Below are positions 17,136 through 25,216 of a stretch of 64,000 bases of DNA, piece after piece. The position numbers were made by a program, and so were the translations under genes. Numbering within the stretch: position 1 is the first letter of the stretch; the number at the start of each line of letters is the position of its first letter. Location: positions 2,257,001-2,321,000 of the forward strand of contig NZ_CP071454.1 of NCBI RefSeq assembly GCF_017352135.1. Reading direction: 5' to 3'. The notes below the pieces were generated by a model, which made no database searches, was not told the origin of the DNA, and saw nothing but the letters and a program-made list of their open reading frames with translations. The DNA comes from Rhizobium lentis. GTDB taxonomy: Bacteria > Pseudomonadota > Alphaproteobacteria > Rhizobiales > Rhizobiaceae.

Positions 17136-19133
17136 TTGAAGATCCGCGGGAAAATAAATCTGCTGGTTTGCGTCATGGGCGCCGTCGCCCTTCTGATCGG
17201 CGCAACGGCATTGTCCGCCATGCATGAATACAGCCGTAATCTCACGGCCTATGAGCACGCCGCTGCCCGCGCCTATGCCGGTGAACGCCTCAACCGTTTC
17301 GTCACCGCCGTCGTCATGGAATCGCGCGGCATTTATGCGGCCAAGACGATCAAGGATACGCCGAATTTCGCCAAGGGCCTGACGGCCGCCCTGGATGAGA
17401 TCGACAAGGTCATCGCCAACTGGGCGCCGCTCGTTCCCGAAAGCGAGAAGGCCGATTTCGCCAAGCTCGTCTCCCGCGCCGCCGAATTCCGCACGTTCCG
17501 CACGGAGACGGCCCGCCTCGGCACGGAAGTCGGTCCCGAGGCAGCCAGCCAGCAGGGCAACAACGAGGCCAACCGCGCCAACCGCAAGGCCTTCCAGGCG
17601 GAAATCGACGCGGTCGTCGCCACCGATAAGGCGGCGCTCGAAGCCGTCAACGCCGAGATCGAAAGTTTCCGCAGCTGGGTCCTGATGCTGGTGCTCAGCA
17701 TCACCGGCATCGGTATCGCCGTCGGCATCGGTATGGGCTTTTATATCGGCACCAGCCATCTCAGCAGCCCGATCAAGCGTGTCACCCATGCGATCAAGGA
17801 GGTCGCCGACGGCAATTTCGAGGCCGAGGTTCCCTATGCCGGCCGCCAGGACGAAATCGGCGAAATGGCCGCTGCGGTCGCTGTCTTCAAGGAGAACGGC
17901 CTTGCCGTCAAGCGCCTGAACGCCCAGGAAGCGGCAATGCGCGCCAAGAGCGATGATCTGCAGTCGAGCATGTCTGTCGTCGTGGCCGCCGCTGCCGCCG
18001 GCGATTTCAGCCACCGCATCGACAAGGACTATCAGGACGAGAACCTCAACCAGTTCGCCGGCAACATCAACATGCTGCTCTCGAGCGTCGATGCCGGCAT
18101 TGGCGAGACCCGCCGCGTCATTGCAAGCCTTGCCGAAGGCGACCTGACCCAGACGATGAACGGCAAATTCCAGGGCGCCTTCGCCGAGCTGCAGCAGAAT
18201 GTCAACAACAGCTTCGTAACGCTGCAGGCGACCATGCGCGAAGTGCGCGAGACGACGGAAGCGATGAACGCCAACACCGCCGAGCTGCGCAATGCCAGCG
18301 ACGATCTGTCGAAGCGCACCGAACAGCAGGCTGCCGCCCTCGAGCAGACCTCGGCGGCGCTCGACGAGATTACCGCCGTCGTCCAGAACTCTACCGAACG
18401 GGCGCATGAAGCCACCGTCATGGTGTCCGAAGCCAAGGAAAATGCCGGCCGCTCCGGCGTCGTCGTGCGTAATGCCGTCGAGGCCATGGGCCGCATCGAA
18501 CAGGCCTCGCGCGAAATCAGCCAGATCATCAACGTCATCGACGAGATCGCCTTCCAGACCAACCTCCTGGCCCTGAATGCCGGTGTCGAGGCAGCGCGCG
18601 CCGGTGAGGCCGGCAAGGGCTTCGCAGTGGTCGCGCAGGAAGTGCGCGAACTCGCCCAGCGTTCGGCGACGGCCGCCAAGGACATCAAGGCGCTGATCAC
18701 CAAATCGGGCGACGAGGTGCAGGTCGGCGTCAAGCTCGTCCAGGCGACCGGCGAGGCGCTGTCCGAAATCGGCACCCGCGTCATTGCCATCAACGATCAT
18801 ATCCATTCGATCGCCACGGCCGCCGTCGAGCAGTCGACTGGCCTCAAGGAGGTCAATACCGCCGTCAACCAGATGGATCAGGTGACCCAGCAGAATGCGG
18901 CGATGGTGGAGGAGACCTCCGCCGCCACGCACAGGCTTTCGGCCGAGGCCAACGGGCTGGTGCACCTCATCGCCCGCTTCAAGCTGTCGGATGCGGCGGC
19001 ACCCGTGGCGCTCGTGCGCAACGAGCCGCAGAGGCAGCCGGTCGCCTCGCCCGCCCGCCGGGCGATCGCCAAGGTCGCCCGCGCCTTCGGCGGCAATGCG
19101 GCGCCTGCCGAACAGAGCTGGGAAGAATTTTAA
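17136..19133 (+). CDS. Methyl-accepting chemotaxis protein
   Basis: A 665-residue transmembrane chemoreceptor. Two membrane spans lie at about 9-30 and 184-207, enclosing a roughly 150-residue periplasmic helical sensor domain. HAMP-type segments follow (about 208-330), then a long cytoplasmic signalling coiled coil with the hairpin tip EIAFQTNLLALNAGVEAARA (canonical NAA is NAG here). The protein ends SWEEF, a CheR/CheB-tethering pentapeptide of the xWxxF type. TTG is used as start, seven bases after AGGAGG. No che genes are adjacent; the ligand is unknown. A terminator follows. Confidence 0.93.
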   Translation: MKIRGKINLLVCVMGAVALLIGATALSAMHEYSRNLTAYEHAAARAYAGERLNRFVTAVVMESRGIYAAKTIKDTPNFAKGLTAALDEIDKVIANWAPLVPESEKADFAKLVSRAAEFRTFRTETARLGTEVGPEAASQQGNNEANRANRKAFQAEIDAVVATDKAALEAVNAEIESFRSWVLMLVLSITGIGIAVGIGMGFYIGTSHLSSPIKRVTHAIKEVADGNFEAEVPYAGRQDEIGEMAAAVAVFKENGLAVKRLNAQEAAMRAKSDDLQSSMSVVVAAAAAGDFSHRIDKDYQDENLNQFAGNINMLLSSVDAGIGETRRVIASLAEGDLTQTMNGKFQGAFAELQQNVNNSFVTLQATMREVRETTEAMNANTAELRNASDDLSKRTEQQAAALEQTSAALDEITAVVQNSTERAHEATVMVSEAKENAGRSGVVVRNAVEAMGRIEQASREISQIINVIDEIAFQTNLLALNAGVEAARAGEAGKGFAVVAQEVRELAQRSATAAKDIKALITKSGDEVQVGVKLVQATGEALSEIGTRVIAINDHIHSIATAAVEQSTGLKEVNTAVNQMDQVTQQNAAMVEETSAATHRLSAEANGLVHLIARFKLSDAAAPVALVRNEPQRQPVASPARRAIAKVARAFGGNAAPAEQSWEEF

Positions 19134-19157
19134 GCTCGATTGATCACGCCGTCTTCT

Positions 19158-19187
19158 AACGCCGCCTCCGGGCGGCGTTCGTTCTTT
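19158..19187 (+). terminator. Intrinsic terminator of the chemoreceptor gene
   Basis: AACGCCGCC/GGCGGCGTT with loop TCCG, followed by CGTTCTTT. Confidence 0.75.
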
Positions 19188-19198
19188 CTGCCCGCGCC

Positions 19199-19375
19199 GG
19201 GCAAAGACCCCGCCCCAAATCCCTCCCAACAAGGGCAGGGGCTTAACCTGCGGCACCACCGGCGCTTCCCACTTAATCGTTCTATCCGCTGAAAGGCTGA
19301 TATTTGCTGCCCGCGGGCGCCACAAATTAGTCCCTCCCCCTTGTGGCGAGGGGTTGGGGGGCTTCTTCCAGGCCG
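19199..19375. repeat. Degenerate GC-rich intergenic repeat block
   Basis: The 360-base gap between the chemoreceptor and the kinase holds fragments such as CCCCGCCCCAAATCCCTCCC and TCCCTCCCCCTTGTGGCGAG. They resemble decayed rhizobial palindromic repeats, but no intact copy of family A or B is visible. Confidence 0.4.
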
Positions 19376-19495
19376 GACGTTTCTTTGTGACGACGTGACG
19401 CTGTTCGCAAAGATTTGAAAGCGGAGCGTCTTGGTCTAATATAAGAGTTCCAGCGGTGAGGGCGGTTCCAATGCTGCCGATCGGGCGAGACGAAA

Positions 19496-21013
19496 ATGCC
19501 GGTGCGTGATCAGGGCGACAATCCTTCGGCGGAAGACCCGGCGGCTGGCGAGGCTGCCAGGGGGCGGTGCCCGTCTGGCATGTTCGGCGGACTGTCGGGC
19601 AAGCTGCTCTGGCTCACGGTTATCTTCATCATGCTCGCCGAAATCCTGATCTTCTTCCCTTCGGTCGCCAGCATGCGTCTACGCTGGTTGCAGGAGAGGC
19701 TGAACACGGCCGCCGCTGCCGCCATCGTCATCGACGGGCTGCAGCCGGTCGAGCTGCCGCGCGCCTTGCAGAAGGAGACGCTCGAGGCGACCGGCACCAA
19801 GGCTATCGTGCTGCGCAAGGAAGGCACGTCGCGGCTGCTGGCGACGACCGACATGCCGACCTCGGTCGACGAGTCCTACGACCTCACCGACGTGCCGCCG
19901 CTGACGGCGATCCGCGATGCGCTCGACACCCTCATCTTCGGCGGCAGCAGGATGATCCGCGTCTATGGCCCCGTCGGCGACACCAATACCGGCGTCGAGG
20001 TGGTGATGAAGGACCGGCAGCTGCGCACGGCGATGTTCGGCTATTCCCGCAACATGCTGCTGCTTTCGGTGCTGATCTCGCTCTTCACCGCGACGCTGAT
20101 CTTCTTTGCGATCAACCGCATTCTCATCGGCCCGATTCGCCGGCTGACGGGCAGCATGCAGCAATTCTCCTCCGATCCGGAAAATCCGGCGCATATCTAT
20201 ATCGGGGACGGCGGCCGCGACGAGCTGGCGGTGGCCGGCCGTAACCTCACTTCGATGCAGATGGAGCTGCAAAAGACGCTGAAGCAGCAGAAAAACCTCG
20301 CCGCCCTCGGGCTGGCGGTTTCCAAGATCAATCACGACATGCGCAATATCCTGGCCTCGGCCCAGCTGATGTCGGACCGGCTCGTCGATGTCGAGGATCC
20401 GATGGTCAAGAGCTTCGCGCCGAAGCTCTTGCGCACCATCGACCGCGCCGTCGGTTATACGACGGAAGTGCTGTCCTATGGCAAGGCGAGCGAATCGGCG
20501 CCTCGCCGCCGCCACGTCCGGCTGCTGGAACTGACGCAGGACGTCAAGGACATGCTGGCGATCGAGCCGCAAAGCGGCATCGAGTTTGTCGAGCAGTTCG
20601 CGAGCGATCTCGAGGTCGATGCCGATGGCGAGCAGCTTTTCCGGGTCATTCACAATCTCTGCCGCAACGCGCTGCAGGCGCTGACCTCGCCGGGCGAGGG
20701 CGGCCCAGGCGCCATCCGGCGCATCACCGTTTCCGCCCAGCGCGTCGGCAGCGTCGTCAGCATCACGGTGGACGATACCGGTCCCGGCATGCCGCTGAAG
20801 GCGCGCCAGAACCTCTTTGCCGCCTTCCGCGGCTCGGCCCGTTCCGGCGGCACCGGCCTCGGCCTTACCATTGCCCGCGAGCTGGTGCTCGCCCATGGCG
20901 GCACCATCGCGCTGGTGGAAAAGCCGACGGTCGGCACCCAGTTCCGTGTCGAGATCCCCGATCGCCCGGTTTCGCTGGACGATTACCGCAACCGGACACA
21001 GAGCGAGAAGTAA
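19496..21013 (+). CDS. Orphan membrane sensor histidine kinase
   Basis: A 505-residue sensor kinase. Two membrane spans (about 36-58 and 187-208) flank a periplasmic domain of about 125 residues, followed by a HAMP segment (RILIGPIRRLTGSM), the phospho-accepting His280 in KINHDMRNILASAQLM and an ATPase domain with N box HNLCRNALQAL, G1 DDTGPGMP and G2 GGTGLGLTIA. No response regulator is adjacent, so its partner lies elsewhere. The start keeps a soluble Pro/Gly-rich leader of about 30 residues; a later ATG (MFGGLSG) just before the first span is possible. Confidence 0.92.
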   Translation: MPVRDQGDNPSAEDPAAGEAARGRCPSGMFGGLSGKLLWLTVIFIMLAEILIFFPSVASMRLRWLQERLNTAAAAAIVIDGLQPVELPRALQKETLEATGTKAIVLRKEGTSRLLATTDMPTSVDESYDLTDVPPLTAIRDALDTLIFGGSRMIRVYGPVGDTNTGVEVVMKDRQLRTAMFGYSRNMLLLSVLISLFTATLIFFAINRILIGPIRRLTGSMQQFSSDPENPAHIYIGDGGRDELAVAGRNLTSMQMELQKTLKQQKNLAALGLAVSKINHDMRNILASAQLMSDRLVDVEDPMVKSFAPKLLRTIDRAVGYTTEVLSYGKASESAPRRRHVRLLELTQDVKDMLAIEPQSGIEFVEQFASDLEVDADGEQLFRVIHNLCRNALQALTSPGEGGPGAIRRITVSAQRVGSVVSITVDDTGPGMPLKARQNLFAAFRGSARSGGTGLGLTIARELVLAHGGTIALVEKPTVGTQFRVEIPDRPVSLDDYRNRTQSEK

Positions 21014-21136
21014 AAGCTTTTCGCCGGGGCGCGACCCTTCCGGACAAAGACGCGATTTTTTCAGAAATGCTCTTGCATTGTCCGAAAGGACCCTTTAGAG
21101 GATCGCCCACGCAAGCGGCACCGCCGCAATTTGCAC

Positions 21137-21213
21137 GCACCCGTAGCTCAGCTGGATAGAGCACCAGACTACGAATCTGGGGGTCAGGAGTTCGAATCTC
21201 TTCGGGTGCGCCA
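21137..21213 (+). tRNA. tRNA-Arg (anticodon ACG)
   Basis: A 77-base cloverleaf: acceptor GCACCCG/CGGGTGC, D arm with AGCTCAGCTGGATAGAGC, anticodon stem CCAGA/TCTGG with loop CTACGAA (ACG), T arm with TTCGAAT, and genomically encoded CCA. It reads CGN arginine codons after A34-to-inosine editing. Possible promoter boxes TTGCAT and TTAGAG lie about 50 bases upstream. It borders the accessory stretch that follows. Confidence 0.97.
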
Positions 21214-21322
21214 TTCTCTTCCTAATGCATCAGCAAAGCCCGTTTTCGGAAATGGTTGGCGCGCCGACGCCTCGATCATCGCTTCGCCTCGTAAAGGTGT
21301 CCGCACGAGATAAGTCGCCGGC

Positions 21323-21568
21323 TCATTCCTTGATCGGGATTCCGGCTTCGATCGCAGCTTCGATGAAAGCCTGCCGCGCCTCTTCCCGGTTTCGTTTTCC
21401 CGACATGACATCGGCGCAAACCGCGCAGGCCCTGTCCAGGGCCGGGCCTTCTTCGGTCGGCCAGTCTTCGATCAGCGCCCATGTTGCGGCCTGGGTCGTC
21501 CGGATGACCACCCACTGATCCGGGCCTTCAAGGGCAACCGTCACCGGCTTCTTCCAATTGGTTTGCAT
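21323..21568 (-). CDS. DUF982 domain protein
   Basis: An 81-residue protein of the rhizobia-enriched DUF982 family. The N-terminal VTVALEGPDQWVVIRTTQAA leads into a small alpha-beta fold ending with the REEARQAFIEAAIEAGI helix. These proteins usually occur in multiple copies per genome, often near accessory or plasmid genes; the function is unknown. It faces the tRNA-Arg gene tail to tail. Confidence 0.85.
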   Translation of the reverse strand: MQTNWKKPVTVALEGPDQWVVIRTTQAATWALIEDWPTEEGPALDRACAVCADVMSGKRNREEARQAFIEAAIEAGIPIKE

Positions 21569-21766
21569 GACTGCAGGATCTCCACTGCGTATTCTCCGCC
21601 GCCTGCTCGCCTAAGGCAATTGATCCGGCGTGTCGAGGTGCCGTCTGAACGAGACGTCTTCTGGAGGAGTGAGCTGCTTACTGAAACGCCGGCATGTTTA
21701 TCTCCAGCCGCAGCTTCTCCTCGGCCGCTGCCGTCTCTGCCGCTAGACTAGGCGGCAAAGGAAAAT

Positions 21767-22176
21767 CTATTGAGCGTTCGGATGCTCTCTCTCATAGGCT
21801 TCCCTCTCTTTCTTCCCGAACAGGGCTGAGTAAAAACCGCTGCAAACCAGATATGAACACGCATCCGGGTTGCCGGTTTGCCATCCCGGCTGGCAGAGGA
21901 CGACGCGCTGGAATTTGGCATTGCAAAGTCCGTGGTTTGCCAAGAGCCGCGGGTCGTTTCCGAAATACGCGCTTATGGCTTCGTCGCGAGTCCATGCAGG
22001 AACGATTTTCCAATCAGCGGCGCCGCCCTCAGCGCTTACATTGCCGGTCGCACAGAATGACCAATTGGATATCGTGATCGGATGATCGCAGGGAAAGCCT
22101 GGACGGCGCTTCCCAGCAAGATCGACATCAACGCCAGCAGCCGCTGGCCATAGACCATAGCACCCTTGTCCCTCAT
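21767..22176 (-). pseudogene. Small Cys-rich exported protein gene interrupted by a frameshift
   Basis: One frame starts at ATG with an AAAGGACG ribosome site and encodes a good signal peptide (MRDKGAMVYGQRLLALMSIL, then LGSAVQAFP), but stops after 46 codons. The -1 frame continues from the same point for about 110 residues with a mature-looking domain: CDHPITISNWSFCATGN, GGAADWKIVPAW, LCNAKFQRVVLCQPGW and CSYLVCSGFYSALFGKKE. Joining them at 22091-22096 gives one exported protein with several cysteines. A one-base deletion in the C run would explain it; the site also reads T TTC CCT, a possible -1 slippery heptamer. No family recognised. Confidence 0.6.
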
Positions 22177-22636
22177 GCCGTCCTTTCGCATCCCGGCGTT
22201 CACGTCGCTGAGCGCGAATGCCTGCCGCGCCTTCTTCCGCGTCGTCATCGAGCACGTCGCCCATGCCGGCCTGGAAAACGGGAGGCTTGTCGTGACGCAT
22301 CCGCAATTCGTGTCCTACGGCGTGACCGGCGAATATGTGGCGGATGCGCTCGACGAGCTGGAATATAAGGGGCTCCTCAAGGTTCGCCGCGGCCGGGCGG
22401 GGAGCGGGGTCGCCCATCCCAACCTATTCACGCTCACCTTCGTCGGGGACCACGAAGGCGCGCCGGCAACCGACGAGTGGAAGCGATGTACGGCCCAAAG
22501 GTGCCGGAAATGGTCCGAGACCGACCGCAGGATTGCCGCCGACAAGCGCGGCCGCCTCGGTCGGAAGAAAAAAACCTCACTTCGGGATCCCGAAATTCCC
22601 CCGCTTCGGGAATCCGAAATTCGCCGTGCTTCATAA
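22175..22636 (+). CDS. Winged-helix protein of a rhizobial mobile-element family
   Basis: A 153-residue protein whose first 80 residues look like a winged helix (FTSLSANACRAFFRVVIEHV, GLENGRLVVTHPQFVSYGV, VADALDELEYKGLLKV). It then has LTFVGDHEGAPATDEWKRC and a basic tail. This order, including the GAPATDEW block, recurs from memory in hypothetical proteins of rhizobial plasmids and islands, where the tail contains short repeated motifs. Intact relatives often have about 20 more N-terminal residues, so this copy may be 5'-truncated. Its ATG shares the CATG tetramer with the oppositely oriented frameshifted gene. Function unknown; DNA binding is plausible. Confidence 0.65.
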   Translation: MPSFRIPAFTSLSANACRAFFRVVIEHVAHAGLENGRLVVTHPQFVSYGVTGEYVADALDELEYKGLLKVRRGRAGSGVAHPNLFTLTFVGDHEGAPATDEWKRCTAQRCRKWSETDRRIAADKRGRLGRKKKTSLRDPEIPPLRESEIRRAS

Positions 22637-22697
22637 GCCGTCGGCAGGGAGGAAGATGCAATGATTTCAATGCCGCGACCTATTTCGGGATTCCGAA
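22581..22697. repeat. Three copies of a 14-bp palindrome TTCGG-GANY-CCGAA
   Basis: TTCGGGATCCCGAA (22581-22594, perfect), TTCGGGAATCCGAA (22605-22618) and TTCGGGATTCCGAA (22684-22697) all keep the arms TTCGG/CCGAA. The first two lie in the coding tail of the winged-helix gene, the third 48 bases beyond it. They could be binding sites for that protein or part of a codon-level repeat. Confidence 0.75.
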
Positions 22698-22911
22698 CTG
22701 CTATATAGATTTTGGTGGGAGTTACAGGCATCGGCAGATGACAGCGAGCCGGAAGCCGATGGAGAGCGCCGGCGGAGCTTGTGAAGCGACGTCAGACGGA
22801 ATTATCGCCGGCCGGATTGCGCTTCGCCGGTATTCTATGCCGAGACGCCTCGCGGACAGATCGCGAGAGCGTGGGCGGCCGCCGGGTCGGGCGACCGCCG
22901 CGGCCGTGCTA

Positions 22912-23439
22912 TCAGTACGGGCCTATGCACTGACGGCGGGGTCCGTAATAGGGCTGGAAGGTATTGTCGAATGCCCTGTACGAACGATAGCGCGCATAGC
23001 ACCAGCGCTCGTGGGCGCCGGCGCCATAATAGCGTGACGATACATAGCTGCCATACGGGCGCCCATAGTAGGCGTAGGGCCGGCCATAATAGGCGTAGGG
23101 CCGACGGTAATAGCCATAGGGCGAGCCGTAATAGCCGTAGGGCGAGCCGTAATACGAACCGTAATAGGGCTGCGACAAGGCGCTGCCGAGAATGGTGCCG
23201 ACAGCCAGGCCACCCAAGGCCCAACCCCAGTCTGCTCCATGATGATGACGATAACCCCGATAATACCCGCCTCGGTAATGACGACCACCCCAGTGACCGC
23301 CTCGGCCACGCCACTGCACCTGTTCTATCCGCTGCTGTGATTCGATCCTGGGTGGGTTGATGGCCGGAAACGCCTGAGCCGGAGTGATGCCGGGGACACT
23401 TATGATCAAGCACAACGCGGCGACGCTAAGCTTTCTCAT
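22912..23439 (-). CDS. BA14K-family exported protein with Tyr/Gly repeats
   Basis: A 175-residue protein. The signal peptide covers about 1-23 (ending PAQA), followed by a Gly/Tyr/His/Arg-rich stretch (RGGHWGGRHYRGGYYRGYRH) and a short hydrophobic glycine-zipper-like segment (WGWALGGLAVGTILGSAL). Then come about seven tandem YYGxPYxYYG units and the C-terminal BA14K signature WCYARYRSYRAFDNTFQPY with GPRRQC. BA14K of Brucella is a small immunoreactive protein reported to bind carbohydrate. A surface or envelope location is likely. The tandem repeats make it prone to length variation. Confidence 0.88.
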   Translation of the reverse strand: MRKLSVAALCLIISVPGITPAQAFPAINPPRIESQQRIEQVQWRGRGGHWGGRHYRGGYYRGYRHHHGADWGWALGGLAVGTILGSALSQPYYGSYYGSPYGYYGSPYGYYRRPYAYYGRPYAYYGRPYGSYVSSRYYGAGAHERWCYARYRSYRAFDNTFQPYYGPRRQCIGPY

Positions 23440-23451
23440 GACTGTTCTCCT

Positions 23452-23469
23452 CTACTCCTCCAGGAGTAG
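23452..23469 (-). promoter_or_regulatory. Leader hairpin next to the BA14K ribosome site
   Basis: CTACTCCT-CC-AGGAGTAG, an 8-bp perfect stem, lies directly upstream of the AGAGGAG ribosome site of the BA14K gene. It could compete with or expose the ribosome site. Structure is seen; a regulatory role is a guess. Confidence 0.35.
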
Positions 23470-23653
23470 GACAGATCTTCCCCTCCTGAACAAAGGTGAA
23501 CGCATGAAGTCCGCAGATGTTCCCTGGACGGGAAGATCAGCGTTGGTAAATCTCATCGCACCGCGAGGGGTGCCGATGGCTGCCTAGTTTCGCGCAACCT
23601 TCCTCATGTATCAGGCCTGACAATCTTTAAGGCGCTTTCGGCCGGAGGAATGC

Positions 23654-23974
23654 ATGAGGGTGGGAATTTATCGGGCTCTGGCCGTGCTCGCGACGATGAC
23701 GGCGCTTGCCGGCTGCGTCGACCATGCAAACGCGCCCGTGCTTCTGCCCGTCGGTGTGCCGGTCAATCCGCCGGTCGTCGCTCAAAGCATCTGCGTGACC
23801 GACGGCAATGCCATGTATGACGAGGCGAAAAAGCAGTATCAGCTGCGCGCCCAGCTGACCGGCTATGCCGAGGCCGATGCGCTGGAGGCCGAAACGACGG
23901 CGCGGGCCGCCGCCCACCGGCAATATGTGGCGTGCCTCTCCGGCCAGGGATACCGGGCATTATACGCGAATTGA
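23654..23974 (+). CDS. Small lipoprotein of unknown function
   Basis: A 106-residue protein with a lipoprotein signal (IYRALAVLATMTALAGC, lipobox LAGC, lipidated Cys at about residue 21). A Pro/Val-rich linker follows, then a helical domain with AMYDEAKKQYQLRAQL and two further cysteines (SICVTD, YVACLSGQGY). It is probably anchored in the outer membrane or periplasm. It is monocistronic, preceded by a GGAGGAATGC-type ribosome site. No family recognised. Confidence 0.8.
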   Translation: MRVGIYRALAVLATMTALAGCVDHANAPVLLPVGVPVNPPVVAQSICVTDGNAMYDEAKKQYQLRAQLTGYAEADALEAETTARAAAHRQYVACLSGQGYRALYAN

Positions 23975-24163
23975 GAATAGAGAATTCGCATTTCTGATCA
24001 GCGTCCGCCGAGCTCTTCCCCTGATCGCGACCTTTCACGTTTTCTCGCGAAAAGCTCACCTGGGATCGCCTGCAATCACGAGTTTTGGAAGTCATTGCTG
24101 CGCACGGAACCGAGCGTGTCGGAGAGGATTTTGCAGAGATAAATCCACGAAGGAGGGTTTATC

Positions 24164-24535
24164 ATGAAGATCGTCAGTTTTGTCCGTTCCGCCCTCGCAC
24201 TCGGTGCCGTTCTCGCCCTCGCGCCGATCGGCCCAACCCGGGCAGCTCCCGTTCAAACGGTTCAGCCGCCCCATATTTCTCAAGCAAAAACCTTGCAATA
24301 TAAGCCACATGCCGGGCTCTGGCATGGCTATCGAGGCTTCCGAGCCGAGCAGCCCGGCACTCGCCGCCATTCCGATGGTTCCTGGTATCCGCTTGCCGCT
24401 TTCGGCGTCGAAGCCGGCACCACCGGCTCCGTTGTCCACCAGCCGGTGAACAGACCGGCGGCTCCGACAATGTGCAACCCTACGTTTTCTGGATCGATCG
24501 GTCCCGGCAGCATGCCCTGTGATAACGGCTATTGA
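24164..24535 (+). CDS. Small exported protein of unknown function
   Basis: A 123-residue protein with a signal peptide of about 27 residues (VRSALALGAVLALAPIGPTRA). The mature region is low-complexity: LWHGYRGFRAEQPGTRRH, then TTGSVVHQPVNRPAAPTMC. It closes NPTFSGSIGPGSMPCDNGY, with two cysteines. A GAAGGAGG ribosome site precedes the ATG and a strong terminator follows. The ending resembles that of the next exported gene (cysteines, NP, Ser/Gly, CxxY). Confidence 0.75.
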   Translation: MKIVSFVRSALALGAVLALAPIGPTRAAPVQTVQPPHISQAKTLQYKPHAGLWHGYRGFRAEQPGTRRHSDGSWYPLAAFGVEAGTTGSVVHQPVNRPAAPTMCNPTFSGSIGPGSMPCDNGY

Positions 24536-24546
24536 GCCGGCAAATG

Positions 24547-24571
24547 AAAAGGCGGCGCGAGCCGCCTTTTT
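24547..24571 (+). terminator. Intrinsic terminator
   Basis: AAGGCGGC-GCGA-GCCGCCTT followed by TTT, directly after the small exported gene. Confidence 0.85.
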
Positions 24572-24688
24572 CCTGCTTCGGGGCGCCGCTCACATGTTCG
24601 TGACCTCCATTGAGGTGCGGTAGATTGTGACAAATCGGCTTCCTAACTCCTCGGCGTAAATGCACGTAATCCTCCCAAGGAGACGACA

Positions 24689-24991
24689 ATGATCACGACG
24701 TTCAAGAGTGGCCTGGCGGCCGCAGCCCTCGGCGCACTGATCGGCCTTTCCGCGTTCTCGGCTGAAGCCGTTCCGCTCCAGTCGAGCGCGACGGAACAGG
24801 GCGCAGTCGAGCAGCAGCCGGTTGCCCGGGATGGGAACCGGGTGCAGCGCGACAGGCAAACGACCGGTTCGATCGGTGAGCGCGGCGCGGATACGATGAG
24901 TTCGCCCTACATGATGGATCCGAAAAAGCCGCTGAACATGGGCTGCAAGCTCGGTTTCAACCCCTCGAGCAGCTCCAGCTGCAACTATTGA
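24689..24991 (+). CDS. Small exported protein of unknown function
   Basis: A 100-residue protein with signal peptide (FKSGLAAAALGALIGLSAFS, cleavage near AEA-VPL). A polar mature part (QTTGSIGERGADTMSSPYMM) ends GCKLGFNPSSSSSCNY, with two cysteines that could form a disulfide. The strong AAGGAG ribosome site and the following terminator support a real gene. The C-terminal style, Cys-(N)P-Ser-rich-Cys-N-Tyr, matches the neighbouring 123-residue protein, suggesting one small family. Function unknown. Confidence 0.75.
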   Translation: MITTFKSGLAAAALGALIGLSAFSAEAVPLQSSATEQGAVEQQPVARDGNRVQRDRQTTGSIGERGADTMSSPYMMDPKKPLNMGCKLGFNPSSSSSCNY

Positions 24992-25007
24992 TGCCTCGGC
25001 ACCGGTG

Positions 25008-25034
25008 AGGGGCGGCTTTCGGGCCGCCCCTTTC
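25008..25034 (+). terminator. Intrinsic terminator
   Basis: AGGGGCGGC-TTTCGG-GCCGCCCCT followed by TTCC, 17 bases after the exported gene. Confidence 0.8.
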
Positions 25035-25216
25035 CGTACCGAGGACGGTGCCCCGCCTTTCCAGCCTTCCACGCATGTCGCACAGGTGCAAAATCATCGC
25101 AGACGCCGTAGAAATGCCGGCTCGCAAGCGCGATTGACGTCTCTGCCTTGGAATTGCCATGCTGGCCGCGATGGTCGCATTGATAATCAATTGAATTTCA
25201 AAAAGGTGGGACAGTC

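Noticed and set aside
17121..19325. Long open frame antisense to the chemoreceptor gene
   Set aside because: The sense protein has complete receptor domains; the antisense frame is Gly/Arg/Asp-rich low-complexity, a usual GC-rich mirror effect. The same applies to long antisense frames over beta-mannosidase (58063-60282) and pgi (53010-54770).
22315..22731. Minus-strand frame over the winged-helix gene
   Set aside because: Ser/Arg-rich mirror of the sense frame, which has recognisable winged-helix and GAPATDEW blocks.
21214..22911. Complete genomic island with att sites at tRNA-Arg
   Set aside because: No integrase and no second copy of the tRNA 3' end were found, so only a possible remnant is reported.
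23040..23170. Regular short repeats resembling a CRISPR array
   Set aside because: They are in-frame codons for YYGxPY repeats of the BA14K protein, without constant repeats and unique spacers.
23504..23587. Short frame beginning MKSADVPWTG
   Set aside because: Only 27 codons, no terminator and no conservation clue; a weak GAACAAAGGTG site is insufficient.
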